Below, piece after piece: positions 9,701 through 16,702 of a stretch of 64,000 bases of DNA (position 1 is the stretch's first letter; each line of letters begins with the position of its first letter). The notes beneath the pieces are model-generated. The model saw nothing but the letters and a program-made list of their open reading frames with translations. It did no database searches and was not told the origin of the DNA. The stretch is from DATAOG01 sp963753685 (GTDB lineage Bacteria; Pseudomonadota; Alphaproteobacteria; Geminicoccales; Geminicoccaceae): assembly GCA_963753685.1 (NCBI GenBank), contig CAVWDE010000020.1, positions 310,001 through 374,000 of the forward strand. The letters run 5' to 3'. The position numbers and the translations under genes were made by a program.

Positions 9701-10304
9701 GCTCAGCCACCGGGTCAAGAACACGCTCGCGACCGTGCAGAGCATTGCCGCCCAGACCATCCGTCATTCGACGTCGCTGGAGTCGTTCTATCAGGATTTC
9801 AGCGGCCGCCTGCAGGCGCTGGGCGGCGCCCATGCCCTGCTCACCGAGCACAACTGGCGGAGTCTGGGCATCCGGGCGGTGGTCCTCGAGCCGCTGCGCG
9901 CCTACACCATGGACGCCGACCGGGTCCGCCTCGAGGGGCCGGACATCGATCTCAAGCCAGGCGCGGCGCTGGCGCTGAGTCTGGTGGTCCATGAGCTGGC
10001 GACCAATGCCGCCAAGCACGGCGCGTTGTCGAACCAGGCGGGCGGGGTCGCGATCTCCTGGGAGCTGACCAGCGCCGAGAGCCCGCGGAGGTTGCATTTT
10101 GTCTGGCGCGAGAGCGGCGGTCCGAAGGTCGCGGGCGCGACCGCGCGCGGCTTCGGCCTGAGCCTGATCGAGCGCATCGTCAGCTACGAGCTGGACGGCG
10201 AGGCCAGACACGACTTCGCCCCGGAGGGATTCGCCTGCGAACTGCTGCTGCCGTACCGCGCGGACAATTTCCAGGCGCACGGGAGCCTTGCTCCGGCCGG
10301 CTAG
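6762..10304 (+). CDS. CheB-CheR-PAS-HWE hybrid histidine kinase
   Basis: A 1180-residue cytosolic signalling protein that starts at GTG 6762, with GGAGG 6 bases upstream. Domains in order: CheB methylesterase (about 22-205; GIGASAGGLDAL with Ser30, IQHL with His57); CheR methyltransferase (about 225-490; SAM-binding WTPACATGEEAYSLA and CRNLLIYL); a linker; a Glu/Asn-rich coiled coil (about 650-735, repeats of NEEL); two PAS domains (about 745-980); and an HWE kinase (His983 in ELSHRVKNTLATVQ, N box HELATNAAKHGAL, then the WE pair). Such fusions are thought to couple chemoreceptor-like methylation chemistry to a kinase. The usual catalytic Asp of CheB in GTGSDG is Asn149 here (GTGSNG), so esterase activity may be weak or absent. 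The neighbouring response regulator is the likely partner. Confidence 0.93.
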   Translation: MADQDDQPPGGAEPQGEALTGFPIVGIGASAGGLDALGKFFEAMPADSGLAFVVIQHLDPTRQSHMVELLGRHTRMDVVAVREGAPVRPNCVYMILPNREVTIRAGVLHLAEPTESRGARRPVNSFFASLAEDQGERAIGVILSGTGSNGTSGIRAIKGAGGLAIAQKPETAQHPGMPRSAIASGMIDFVLAPEAMAEALLRFVRHFYVTLRNAATEGARELEAQADRILVFLRTRAGHEFSAYKRSTVLRRIHRRMGLSNLERLADYEALLRRSSDEVTALVKDLMISVTGFFRDADAWAELSEQVLAPLVSERETGDVIRVWTPACATGEEAYSLAILFAEAAEAAQKSFDIKIFATDTADENLRTARRGLYPGTIEREVSAERLRRFFDQAGESYQIRKDLRDWMVFAPQNLLRDPPFFRVDLVTCRNLLIYLEDEAQRKVLALLHFALREGGHLFLGNAETVGRGDDLFEAVSKKWRIYRRIGGTRHDLIDFPITGRKDGARLAGLRVLDVPSTPKVLEIAQRALAEQFVPASVLIDRRHRVVYFHGQTDRFLVQPAGEPTSDLFSMVRDGLRTRVRLAVQQATKSNQRVAMPAWSRPPPGAVPVTLIVVPLRGVWAEGLMLVSFDEAQQAPGVAPGAPPAAEDGHEEQEFEAALRTVRDDLSRTIGELETANEDLKASNEEITSMNEELQSANEELETSKEELQSLNEELNTVNSQLQRKVEELEDTTNDLSNLLASTDIATVFLDARFLIRWFTPAVTRLVGIILSDIGRPISHFSITLNDPNLLRDAQAVLDRLAPAEAEVLGNDQRWYLRRIVPYRTQDNRIDGVVATFADITGPKEAEQALRAARDQIEQIYDSVPHPLVVLDPELRVRSANEMFYRAFQVQRGETEGRAIYDLGNRQWDVPRLRQLLAAVAAQRETLEDFVVEHEFEHLGERIMRLQARRVSGADLILLSIEDITEQRHWEDHQKLLISELSHRVKNTLATVQSIAAQTIRHSTSLESFYQDFSGRLQALGGAHALLTEHNWRSLGIRAVVLEPLRAYTMDADRVRLEGPDIDLKPGAALALSLVVHELATNAAKHGALSNQAGGVAISWELTSAESPRRLHFVWRESGGPKVAGATARGFGLSLIERIVSYELDGEARHDFAPEGFACELLLPYRADNFQAHGSLAPAG

Positions 10305-10678
10305 GTCGGCGTGAAGGTCGCGACCATGAGCCGCTTGAGCTCCCGCCCGGCGTAGGGCTTGTGCAACCGGGTGTAGCCGGCGAGGTGGGCGGGAAAGATG
10401 TGACCGTCCTCGTAGCCGGTGGCGAAGATCAGGGGCACGCCGCGCCGGACCAGCTCGTCGGCAACCGGGAACACCGCCTGATCGCGCAGGTTGACGTCGA
10501 GGACCGCGCCGTCCAGCCGCTCCTGGTGGGCCAGCCGCAGCGCCTGGTCGACCGTCGCCGCCGGGCCGACCGTCTCGCAGCCGCACTCCTGCAGCACCTG
10601 CTCGAGCTCCATAGCGGCGAGCACATTGTCCTCCGCAACCAGGATCCGGAGACCATCGAGAGGCTGCTGACCAGCCAT
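10301..10678 (-). CDS. Single-domain response regulator
   Basis: A 125-residue receiver domain with no output domain. The acidic pair is ED (residues 16-17 in LVAEDN), the phosphoacceptor is Asp61 (VLDVNL), the conserved Thr is in FATGYED, and the Lys is in LHKPY. The LDVNLRD sequence is characteristic of receivers paired with HWE/HisKA_2 kinases. The start at 10678 has a GGGAG site 10 bases upstream and is preferred over an in-frame ATG at 10717. Its stop and that of the convergent kinase gene share one CTAG. The kinase is the obvious phosphodonor; the output must be protein interaction or phosphotransfer. Confidence 0.88.
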   Translation of the reverse strand: MAGQQPLDGLRILVAEDNVLAAMELEQVLQECGCETVGPAATVDQALRLAHQERLDGAVLDVNLRDQAVFPVADELVRRGVPLIFATGYEDGHIFPAHLAGYTRLHKPYAGRELKRLMVATFTPT

Positions 10679-10846
10679 CGCAGCCAACTCCCTGAGCGCA
10701 ACAGGACGACATGCCATCGACTGGCTAACGGGAGCGACCGGCCGGAGTTCCCCGCCGGCCGCAAAGGCGCCGTTCCTGGCGGACGAGATCCTACGCGTCC
10801 GACCGTGCAGGGTCGAGCCGGCGCCTGAATCCGCGATCTCAAGGGC

Positions 10847-12166
10847 TCAGCCCAGGAGCTGCGGCAAAATCAGCACGATCATCGGGAAGCTGAGCAGCAG
10901 CCCGATCCGGATCAGCTCGACCATGAGGAACGGCAGCACGCCCTTGAAGGTCTCGCTCATCGGCACGTCTTCGGCGAGGCCGTGGATGATGAACACGTTC
11001 AGGCCCACGGGCGGGGTGATCAGGCCGAGCTCGACCGTGATCAGGGCGATGATCCCGAACCACACCTTGAGCTGCTCGCTGCTCATGCCGAAGTCGAGGC
11101 CGTCCAGCATCGGCCAGAAGAACGGCACGGCCAGGATGATCATCGACAGGCTGTCCATGAAGCAGCCGAAGACGATCAGGATCAGGAGCAGCAGGAGCAG
11201 GACCGCGATCGGCGGCAGGGCCTGCTGCTGGATCCAGAGCGCGGCGCCGGCGGGCAGCTGGGAGAGCGCGAAGAAGCCGTTCAGGAGCTCGGCGCCGAGC
11301 AGGATCAGGAAGATCATGCCGGTCGCCTTGGCGGTCTCGAGCAGGCAGTCGATGAACGCCGCGCGGTCGAGCCGGCCCTTGACGAGCGCGGTCAGGCCGA
11401 CGCCTGCGGCGCCGATCGCGGCCGCTTCGGTGGGCGTGAACAGGCCGGCATAGATGCCGCCGATCACGGCCATGAAGATCACCATGACCGGCCAGATCGC
11501 GAGCGTTGCGTCGAGGCGCTCGGTGCGGCTGGCGCGCGCGCCGACCGGGGCGGCGGCCGGCCGCAGCGCCACGTAGCCGCGCACCGTCAGCGCGAAGAAG
11601 AGGGTCGCGATCAGCCCGGGGATCAGCGCCGCCTGGAACATGGTGACGATGCTGGTCTCGACGATGATCGCGTAGATCACGAGGATCACCGACGGCGGGA
11701 TCAGGATGCCGAGGGTGCCGCCGGCGGCGAGCGTGCCGGTCGCGAGCGCCGGCGCGTAGCCGTGGCGGCGCAGCTCGGGCAGCGCCACCTGGCCCATGGT
11801 CGAGGCGGTCGCGAGCGAGGAGCCGCAGATCGCGCCGAAGCCGGCGCAGGCGCCGATCGCGCCGATCGCCATGCCGCCCCGGAGATGGCCGACCCAGGCA
11901 TTGGTGGCTCGGAACAGATCGCGCGAGAGGCCCGCCCGGCTCGCGAACTGGCCCATCAGCATGAACATCGGCACGACCGAGAGGTCGTAGTTCGCGAACC
12001 GCCAGTAGGCGATGGTCTTGAGCTGGCTGAGCAGTGGCAAGGGCCCGGCGAGGACCGCGAAACCGCCGCCGCCGACCAGAATCATGGCGAGCGCGATCGG
12101 GACGCGCAGCGCGATCAGGCCGAGCAGCAGGCCGATTCCGAGCAGGCCGGTCGCCTCGCTGCTCAT
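10847..12166 (-). CDS. dctM: TRAP transporter large permease (DctM family)
   Basis: A 439-residue integral membrane protein with about 12 hydrophobic segments. Signatures include the N-terminal RVPIALAMILVGGGGF, FMLMGQFASRAGLS, the CGSSLATASTMGQVALPE loop, GTLAAGGTLGILIPPSVILV and ITPPVGLNVFIIHGLA. These motifs define the DctM subunit, which carries the substrate using the sodium or proton gradient. It is the last gene of a dctP-dctQ-dctM operon, 16 bases after dctQ. The substrate is not deducible from the sequence; TRAP systems usually import organic acids. Confidence 0.93.
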   Translation of the reverse strand: MSSEATGLLGIGLLLGLIALRVPIALAMILVGGGGFAVLAGPLPLLSQLKTIAYWRFANYDLSVVPMFMLMGQFASRAGLSRDLFRATNAWVGHLRGGMAIGAIGACAGFGAICGSSLATASTMGQVALPELRRHGYAPALATGTLAAGGTLGILIPPSVILVIYAIIVETSIVTMFQAALIPGLIATLFFALTVRGYVALRPAAAPVGARASRTERLDATLAIWPVMVIFMAVIGGIYAGLFTPTEAAAIGAAGVGLTALVKGRLDRAAFIDCLLETAKATGMIFLILLGAELLNGFFALSQLPAGAALWIQQQALPPIAVLLLLLLILIVFGCFMDSLSMIILAVPFFWPMLDGLDFGMSSEQLKVWFGIIALITVELGLITPPVGLNVFIIHGLAEDVPMSETFKGVLPFLMVELIRIGLLLSFPMIVLILPQLLG

Positions 12167-12182
12167 CGCCCCGAGACGGCGC

Positions 12183-12701
12183 TCAGGGAGTGCCGCGCAG
12201 CGCCGTCTCGAGGTCGTCGGCGCAGCGCACCAGCGCGACCAGAGCGAGCAGGGCGAGCGAGATCAGGATCGGGGGAAAGGCCCACCAGAGTGGCAGCCCG
12301 AGGTTGGTCGTCACCTCGTGGTGGCGGTAGAAATCGTAGCCGCCCTGGCTCATCCGCCAGAGCAGCAGCGCCGCAATCACTCCGAGCGCCAGGGAGCTCG
12401 CCGCCCCGAGCCCGCGCTTGAACCGCTCGGGCGCCCGGTTGGTGAACACGTCGACCAAGACGTTGCCGCCCGCCTGGTGGCACCAGGGCAGGAAGGCGAA
12501 GGCCGCGAGTGCGGTGCCGATCTCGATCAGCTCGTAGTCGCCTGGGATCGGGAACCCGAGGGTCGCACGCATCAGGACGCTCGCGACCGTCATCAGCAGC
12601 ATCGCGACCAGCACCAGCCCGCCCAGGATCGCCCAGGCCCGGCTCAAGGTCAGAACGGCCTGCCTCAAGCGCCCGAGCGGGCGGCCCGCGGCGGATGCCA
12701 C
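12183..12701 (-). CDS. dctQ: TRAP transporter small permease (DctQ family)
   Basis: A 172-residue protein with four hydrophobic segments (near residues 20-40, 53-72, 93-112 and 133-155). Characteristic points are GFPIPGDYELIEIG in the first loop and the end of helix 2 (FAFLPWCHQAGGNVLVDVFT). DctQ binds DctM in the inner membrane. The start is a GTG at 12701, only 8 bases after the dctP stop; an open extension further upstream is out of frame with dctP and only reflects GC-rich composition. The gene lies between dctP and dctM on the same strand. Confidence 0.85.
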   Translation of the reverse strand: MASAAGRPLGRLRQAVLTLSRAWAILGGLVLVAMLLMTVASVLMRATLGFPIPGDYELIEIGTALAAFAFLPWCHQAGGNVLVDVFTNRAPERFKRGLGAASSLALGVIAALLLWRMSQGGYDFYRHHEVTTNLGLPLWWAFPPILISLALLALVALVRCADDLETALRGTP

Positions 12702-12709
12702 CGCGTGGT

Positions 12710-13753
12710 CTACTGGTGATGCGCCGCGACCGCCGCCTTGGCGGCCGTGAGCAGGCCCTGGCCGTCGACGCCGGCGGCGGTCACCTCCTTGACCCAGCGG
12801 TCGATCGCCGGCTGGATCGCCTTTTCCCACTTGGGCTTGTCGGTGTCCGGCCAGTTGATGAACTGGTTGCCGGCCTCCTTGGCGGCCTTGCGCCCCGGAC
12901 CCTCGAGGTCCATCCAGAGCTGGCCGATCTGCCTGGCGATGTTGGCGCCCGAGTTGTCGTCGATCACCTTCTTCAGATCGTCCGGCAGGCTCTCGTAGCG
13001 GGCCTTGTTCATGCCGAACAGGAACACTGCGGTCCCGAGCCGGGTGCCGTCCTCGAACTCCATGTGATATTTGACCAGCTCGTGGATCTTGAGCGGCAGC
13101 GAGACTTCGTAGGGCAGCGTGGTGCCGTCGACCACGTGCTTGGCGAGCGCCTGGGGCAGCTGCGGCACCGGCATGCCGACCGGATTGGCGCCGAGCGCCT
13201 CGAGCATGAAGCTGCCGGTGCGCGACGGCGTGCGGATCTTGAGGCCCTTCAGGTCCTCCGGCTGGTACACCGGCGTGTCGATCGTGTGCAAAGCGTTGCC
13301 GGCGTGCACGTGGATCAGGATCGGGTGCACATCCTGGTATTCGGGTGCCAGCCACTTTGCGTACAGGTCCTGGATCGCGAGGTTGGTCGCGACCGCGTCG
13401 TTGGTGTGCACGAACGGCAGCTCGAACACCTCGGTGCGGGGAAACTGGCCGGGCGTGTAGCTGGTCACGGTCCAGATCAGGTCGACCACGCCGTCGCGCA
13501 GCTGGCTGATCAGCTGCGGCGGGCTGCCGCCCAAGGTCATCGAGGGATAGATCTCGACCTTGATCTGTCCGTTCGACTGGGCCTCGACCCGCTTCGCCCA
13601 GGGCTCCAGGAAGGCGCGCTGCGCGGGCGCCGTCGGCCCGAGGAAGTGGTGCAGCCTGAGCGTGATCTCCTCGGCACCCGCGAGGCCCGCCCCGAGCCAG
13701 GCCGCGCCCGCCAGCACGACCGCGAGCGTGGTCGCCCTCATCCTGATCGCCAT
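12710..13753 (-). CDS. dctP: TRAP transporter substrate-binding protein (DctP family)
   Basis: A 347-residue periplasmic protein. The signal peptide spans about residues 1-27 (ATTLAVVLAGAAWLGAG, cleaved near GAE-EI). The mature protein starts with ITLRLHHFLGPTAPAQ and has the DctP features of a conserved arginine region (LKGLKIRTPSRTG), GANPVGMPVPQLPQALAKHV and the PLKIHELVKYH stretch. It captures the ligand and delivers it to DctQM. ATG 13753 is chosen because GGGGAG lies 8 bases upstream. As the first gene of the operon, it would follow the promoter in the 130-base region to its right. Confidence 0.93.
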   Translation of the reverse strand: MAIRMRATTLAVVLAGAAWLGAGLAGAEEITLRLHHFLGPTAPAQRAFLEPWAKRVEAQSNGQIKVEIYPSMTLGGSPPQLISQLRDGVVDLIWTVTSYTPGQFPRTEVFELPFVHTNDAVATNLAIQDLYAKWLAPEYQDVHPILIHVHAGNALHTIDTPVYQPEDLKGLKIRTPSRTGSFMLEALGANPVGMPVPQLPQALAKHVVDGTTLPYEVSLPLKIHELVKYHMEFEDGTRLGTAVFLFGMNKARYESLPDDLKKVIDDNSGANIARQIGQLWMDLEGPGRKAAKEAGNQFINWPDTDKPKWEKAIQPAIDRWVKEVTAAGVDGQGLLTAAKAAVAAHHQ

Positions 13754-13887
13754 GGTCAAAGCTCCCCGATCGTCGTCACGCGATCCCTGTGCGCGGTTCG
13801 TTGCCGCGCATCGCCGCCCCCGACCTTACGTCAGGAGCGCTGGCTTTTCCAAGCCGGTCCGGCGCGAGCGATCGGGGAGATCGCCGG

Positions 13888-14217
13888 TCAGCCGATCTCG
13901 AGCGCGCTGATCCGACCGTCGTCGGCAAGGCCGAAGCGATAGGTGAGCTTCGCCGGGCTGCCGGGGAAGGTGCCGGAGACCCTGGCCACCACGACCGTGC
14001 GGCCCGCCTCGGCGCGGCTTGCGAGCGGCTCGACGCTGACCTGGTACTTGGCGCTGGTCGCCTCTTTCCAGGAGCGGATCGCCTCGGTGCCGACCATGTC
14101 CTGCCCCTCGTCGTGGACCACGGCGTCGGCCGCGAAGCAGGCGACCAGCGCCTCGATGTCGTGCCGGTTCTGAGCGGCGAAGTAGCGCTTCAGGAGGTCG
14201 GGCAGCTGGGCTGGCAT
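13888..14217 (-). CDS. SnoaL-like / NTF2-fold protein
   Basis: A 109-residue protein of the SnoaL-like NTF2-type fold: N-terminal helix (LLKRYFAAQNRHDIEALVACF), then ADAVVHDEGQDMVGTEAIRSW, followed by three or four beta strands. Members are small polar-pocket isomerases, hydrolases or ligand binders; a His-Asp pair (VVHDE) lies where the pocket is expected. The gene is divergent from an HxlR-family regulator with 59 bases between the starts, which suggests it is the regulated gene. The substrate cannot be inferred. Confidence 0.75.
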   Translation of the reverse strand: MPAQLPDLLKRYFAAQNRHDIEALVACFAADAVVHDEGQDMVGTEAIRSWKEATSAKYQVSVEPLASRAEAGRTVVVARVSGTFPGSPAKLTYRFGLADDGRISALEIG

Positions 14218-14276
14218 GGGTGTGCCTCCGAGATGGATGGCTGGCGTCGGCGTCAGGTTGCTGCCATACTGCCGTC

Positions 14277-14648
14277 ATGGCAAGAACCGACAGAAAAGTA
14301 GGGTACTCACCTACGGGTAAGCTCGAAGACGTCACGCCCGACATGGCGGCGGGCGGCGTCGAGGCGGCGTTGCGGATCCTCGAGGGACGCTGGAAGATGG
14401 TCATCATCTTCCACCTGTTCGCGCGCGGCAAACTGCGCTTTTCGGAACTGGAGAAAGCGATCCCGGCGGTCTCGCAGAAGATGCTGATCCAGCAGCTGCG
14501 CGAGCTCGAGCGCGACGGCGTGGTCCACCGCACGGTCTACCCCCAGGTGCCGCCCAAGGTCGAATACGATCTGACCGGATGGGGCCAGGCGATGTGCCCG
14601 GCGCTGGATGCCCTGCTCGAGTGGGCGGCGCGGCGCCCGGAGCGCTGA
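14277..14648 (+). CDS. HxlR-family transcriptional regulator
   Basis: A 123-residue winged-helix protein of the HxlR/MarR-like type. Family features are the N-terminal AALRILEGRWKMVIIFHLF, the helix-turn-helix region RFSELEKAIPAVSQKMLIQQ with LRELERDG, and the wing VHRTVYPQVPPKVEYDLTGW. HxlR proteins often regulate the divergently transcribed neighbour, here the SnoaL-like gene. ATG 14277 fits the conserved domain start better than an in-frame ATG at 14220, which would extend into the shared promoter region. It is followed after 86 bases by the nitrile hydratase genes, which it might also control. Confidence 0.9.
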   Translation: MARTDRKVGYSPTGKLEDVTPDMAAGGVEAALRILEGRWKMVIIFHLFARGKLRFSELEKAIPAVSQKMLIQQLRELERDGVVHRTVYPQVPPKVEYDLTGWGQAMCPALDALLEWAARRPER

Positions 14649-14734
14649 TAGCGCGCCTCGAGCCTTTCGGCGCTATGGCCAAGCCCGCCGCCCTGCGCTA
14701 GAGTTGAGGCAACTGCTGCGGAGGGGAGGCCGCG

Positions 14735-15340
14735 ATGACCGCGCACCACCACAATCGCCCGCTGACCCAGGTCGAGCTGCGGGTCAAGGCGCTGGAATCG
14801 CTCCTGACCGAGAAGGGGCTGATCGATCCCGCGGCGGTCGACGAGATCATCGAGACCTACGAGCAGAAGGTCGGGCCGCGCAACGGCGCCAAGGTGGTGG
14901 CGCGCGCCTGGGTCGATCCGGACTACAAGCGGCGCCTGCTGGCCGAGGGCACCGGGGCGATCGCCGAGCTCGGCTTCTCGGGCATCCAGGGCGAGGACAT
15001 GGTGGTCGTGGAGAACACCGACCAGGTCCACAACCTGGTCGTGTGCACGCTCTGCTCCTGCTATCCCTGGCCGACGCTGGGGCTGCCGCCGGTCTGGTAC
15101 AAGTCCGCCCCCTATCGCGCGCGCGCCGTGAGCGATCCGCGCGGCGTGCTCGAGGAGTTCGGGGTCGCTCTGCCGGCGCAGACCGAGGTCCGGGTCTGGG
15201 ACAGCAATGCCGAGCTCCGCTACCTCGTACTGCCCAAGCGGCCCGCCGGGACGGACGGCATGTCCGAGGACCAGCTGGCCGATTTGGTCACCCGCGATTC
15301 GATGATCGGCGTCGGCCTGCCGCGCTCGCCGAACGGCTGA
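14735..15340 (+). CDS. nthA: Nitrile hydratase alpha subunit, cobalt type
   Basis: A 201-residue subunit carrying the metal site. The claw motif is VCTLCSC (Cys104, Thr105, Leu106, Cys107, Ser108, Cys109), followed by YPWPTLGLPPVWYKS. A Thr in the first loop (CTLC rather than CSLC) is the signature of cobalt enzymes. In the family the second and third Cys are oxidised to sulfinate and sulfenate. The reaction adds water to R-CN, giving an amide, in the cytosol. A strong GGAGGGGAGG sequence precedes the start. The gene leads a run of two beta-part genes, an accessory gene and cbtB. Thiocyanate hydrolase has a closely related subunit, so the natural substrate might not be an organic nitrile. Confidence 0.93.
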   Translation: MTAHHHNRPLTQVELRVKALESLLTEKGLIDPAAVDEIIETYEQKVGPRNGAKVVARAWVDPDYKRRLLAEGTGAIAELGFSGIQGEDMVVVENTDQVHNLVVCTLCSCYPWPTLGLPPVWYKSAPYRARAVSDPRGVLEEFGVALPAQTEVRVWDSNAELRYLVLPKRPAGTDGMSEDQLADLVTRDSMIGVGLPRSPNG

Positions 15341-15357
15341 GCGGGCGGGGAGGGGAC

Positions 15358-15669
15358 ATGAACGGCATCCACGATCTGGGCGGCATGCACGGCCTGGGCC
15401 CGATCCGGCCCGAGGCCGACGAGCCGGTGTTCCACGAGGACTGGGAGCGGCGGGCGTTCGGCCTGATGATCGCGACCTTCGCCGGCGGCCAGTTCAACGT
15501 CGACGAGTTCCGGCATGCGATCGAGCGCATGGACCCGGCGCACTATCTGGAATCGAGCTACTACGAGCACTGGCTGACCGCGGTCGAGACGCTGCTGGTC
15601 GAGAACGGCGCGCTCACGCGGGCCGAGCTCGAGGCGCGGCGCGCGGAGCTGGCGAAGGAGGCGGCCTGA
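15358..15669 (+). CDS. Nitrile hydratase beta subunit, N-terminal part (separate gene)
   Basis: 103 residues matching the N-terminal helical domain of NHase beta: MNGIHDLGGMHGLGPI at the start, then FHEDWERRAFGLMIATFAG and SSYYEHWLTAVETLLVENG. Ordinary NHase beta subunits are about 215-230 residues and continue into a beta-barrel domain; here that part is the next gene in another frame. The stop overlaps the next start (TGATG), which suggests translational coupling and equal amounts. A three-polypeptide architecture is known in thiocyanate hydrolase and toyocamycin nitrile hydratase. The ribosome-binding site is GGGGAGGGG. Confidence 0.88.
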   Translation: MNGIHDLGGMHGLGPIRPEADEPVFHEDWERRAFGLMIATFAGGQFNVDEFRHAIERMDPAHYLESSYYEHWLTAVETLLVENGALTRAELEARRAELAKEAA

Positions 15670-16019
15670 TGCCAGCGCTGAGCAAGGACATGGTGGCGGG
15701 CCTGGTGGCGACCGGCGGCTCCTGCCGGGTCGATGCCGACGTGCCGGCCAAGTTCGCGCCCGGCGAGTGGGTCGTGGTGCGCAACCTCAACCCGGTCCGG
15801 CACACCCGCCTGCCCCGCTACGTGCGCGGCAAGCAGGGGGTGGTCGAGCATGACCATGGCGTGTTCGCGTTCCCCGACACCAGCGCGCACGGTGCGGGCC
15901 CGAAGCCGCAGCACGTCTACAGCGTCAAGTTCGCGGCCCGGGAGCTCTGGGGCGCCGACGCGCCGGCCAAGGACCACCTCTACCTCGATCTCTGGGACGA
16001 CTACCTGGATCGGGCCTGA
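15669..16019 (+). CDS. Nitrile hydratase beta subunit, C-terminal part (separate gene)
   Basis: 116 residues matching the SH3-like barrel half of NHase beta: KFAPGEWVVVRNLNPVRHTR, LPRYVRGKQGVVEHDHGVF and YSVKFAARELWG, ending YLDLWDDYLD. The arginines that contact the metal claw in the beta barrel lie in the HTRLPRYVRG stretch. It has its own ATG overlapping the previous stop by one base. Both halves are complete domains and neither shows internal stops, so this is a gene split rather than a recent frameshift. It should form an alpha/beta/gamma-like complex with the two preceding products. Confidence 0.88.
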   Translation: MPALSKDMVAGLVATGGSCRVDADVPAKFAPGEWVVVRNLNPVRHTRLPRYVRGKQGVVEHDHGVFAFPDTSAHGAGPKPQHVYSVKFAARELWGADAPAKDHLYLDLWDDYLDRA

Positions 16020-16039
16020 GGCCCCGGGATCGCCGCCCG

Positions 16040-16420
16040 ATGACCAGCCACCGGACACCGCCCCGCCACCCCGGCATGCCACCGATCCCCCAGGACGGCG
16101 ACGGCCCGGTCTTCGGCGAGCCCTGGGAGGCGCAGGCCTTCGCCATGGTGCTCGATCTCTACGATCGCGGCCACTTCACCTGGTCGGAATGGGTCCGCCA
16201 CCTCAGCGCCGAGATCGCGGGCGCCAACGCCCGGGGCGAGGCCGACCAGGGGGCCACGTACTATCGCCACTGGCTGTCCGCGTTCGAGAAGCTGGTCGCG
16301 GCCAAGGGCCTGAGCTCGGTCGAGGAGCTCGCGGTGCGCCGCGAGCAATGGGCCGAGGCCGACCACCACCGCGGCTTCGGCGAGCCGATCGTGCTCGACC
16401 GGCCGCATCGCCACAACTGA
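16040..16420 (+). CDS. Nitrile hydratase accessory (activator) protein
   Basis: 126 residues homologous in pattern to the N-terminal domain of NHase beta (FGEPWEAQAFAMVLDLYDRG, then WVRHLSAEI and ATYYRHWLSAFEKLVAAKG), which is typical of the accessory proteins that deliver cobalt and modified alpha subunit (P14K/NhlE group). The histidine-rich ends (MTSHRTPPRHPG and DRPHRHN) could hold metal. It begins 20 bases after the barrel subunit and belongs to the same operon. An alternative is that it is a duplicated beta N-terminal subunit; the position after the structural genes favours the accessory role. Confidence 0.85.
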   Translation: MTSHRTPPRHPGMPPIPQDGDGPVFGEPWEAQAFAMVLDLYDRGHFTWSEWVRHLSAEIAGANARGEADQGATYYRHWLSAFEKLVAAKGLSSVEELAVRREQWAEADHHRGFGEPIVLDRPHRHN

Positions 16421-16448
16421 CAGCTTACGGGCAGCAGGGAGCCGAGCC

Positions 16449-16646
16449 ATGTCGACGAACAGCGAGACCATCAAGTCGCCGGCGGCCGAGGTCCGCGCGC
16501 GGCCGCAGATCCGTACCTGGCCGGCCGCGCTGGTTGCGCTCGTGCTCGGCACGGTCATCCTCTACGGGGTCGGCTTCGCGAGCGCGCCGCTCCTGCACAA
16601 CGCCGCCCACGACACCCGCCATTCGCAGGGTTTTCCCTGTCACTGA
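16449..16646 (+). CDS. cbtB: CbtB-type cobalt transporter subunit
   Basis: A 65-residue membrane protein with one hydrophobic segment (about residues 26-45, ALVALVLGTVILYGVGFA) and the CbtB C-terminal metal-binding tail HNAAHDTRHSQGFPCH. CbtB normally pairs with the larger CbtA as a cobalt importer. Here it follows the Co-type nitrile hydratase accessory gene by 28 bases, so it probably supplies cobalt for the enzyme. No cbtA follows; the next gene encodes a glutathione transferase. The ribosome-binding site is not strong. No cobalamin riboswitch is seen in front of it. Confidence 0.85.
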   Translation: MSTNSETIKSPAAEVRARPQIRTWPAALVALVLGTVILYGVGFASAPLLHNAAHDTRHSQGFPCH

Positions 16647-16702
16647 CCGACATGCGTGCGTGACCCGGGCCGTCGCGGCCGGGTTCATCAGGGACGAAGG
16701 CG

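Noticed and set aside
6678..10712. 1344-codon minus-strand open frame across the CheB-CheR kinase
   Set aside because: Antisense of a gene with ordered motifs; arises from GC-rich codon bias.
15358..16019. Split nitrile hydratase beta read as a frameshift
   Set aside because: Both parts have their own start, complete domains and a TGATG overlap, and a three-chain architecture is known for relatives.
16421..16448. Cobalamin or cobalt riboswitch before cbtB
   Set aside because: The gap is only 28 bases, far too short.
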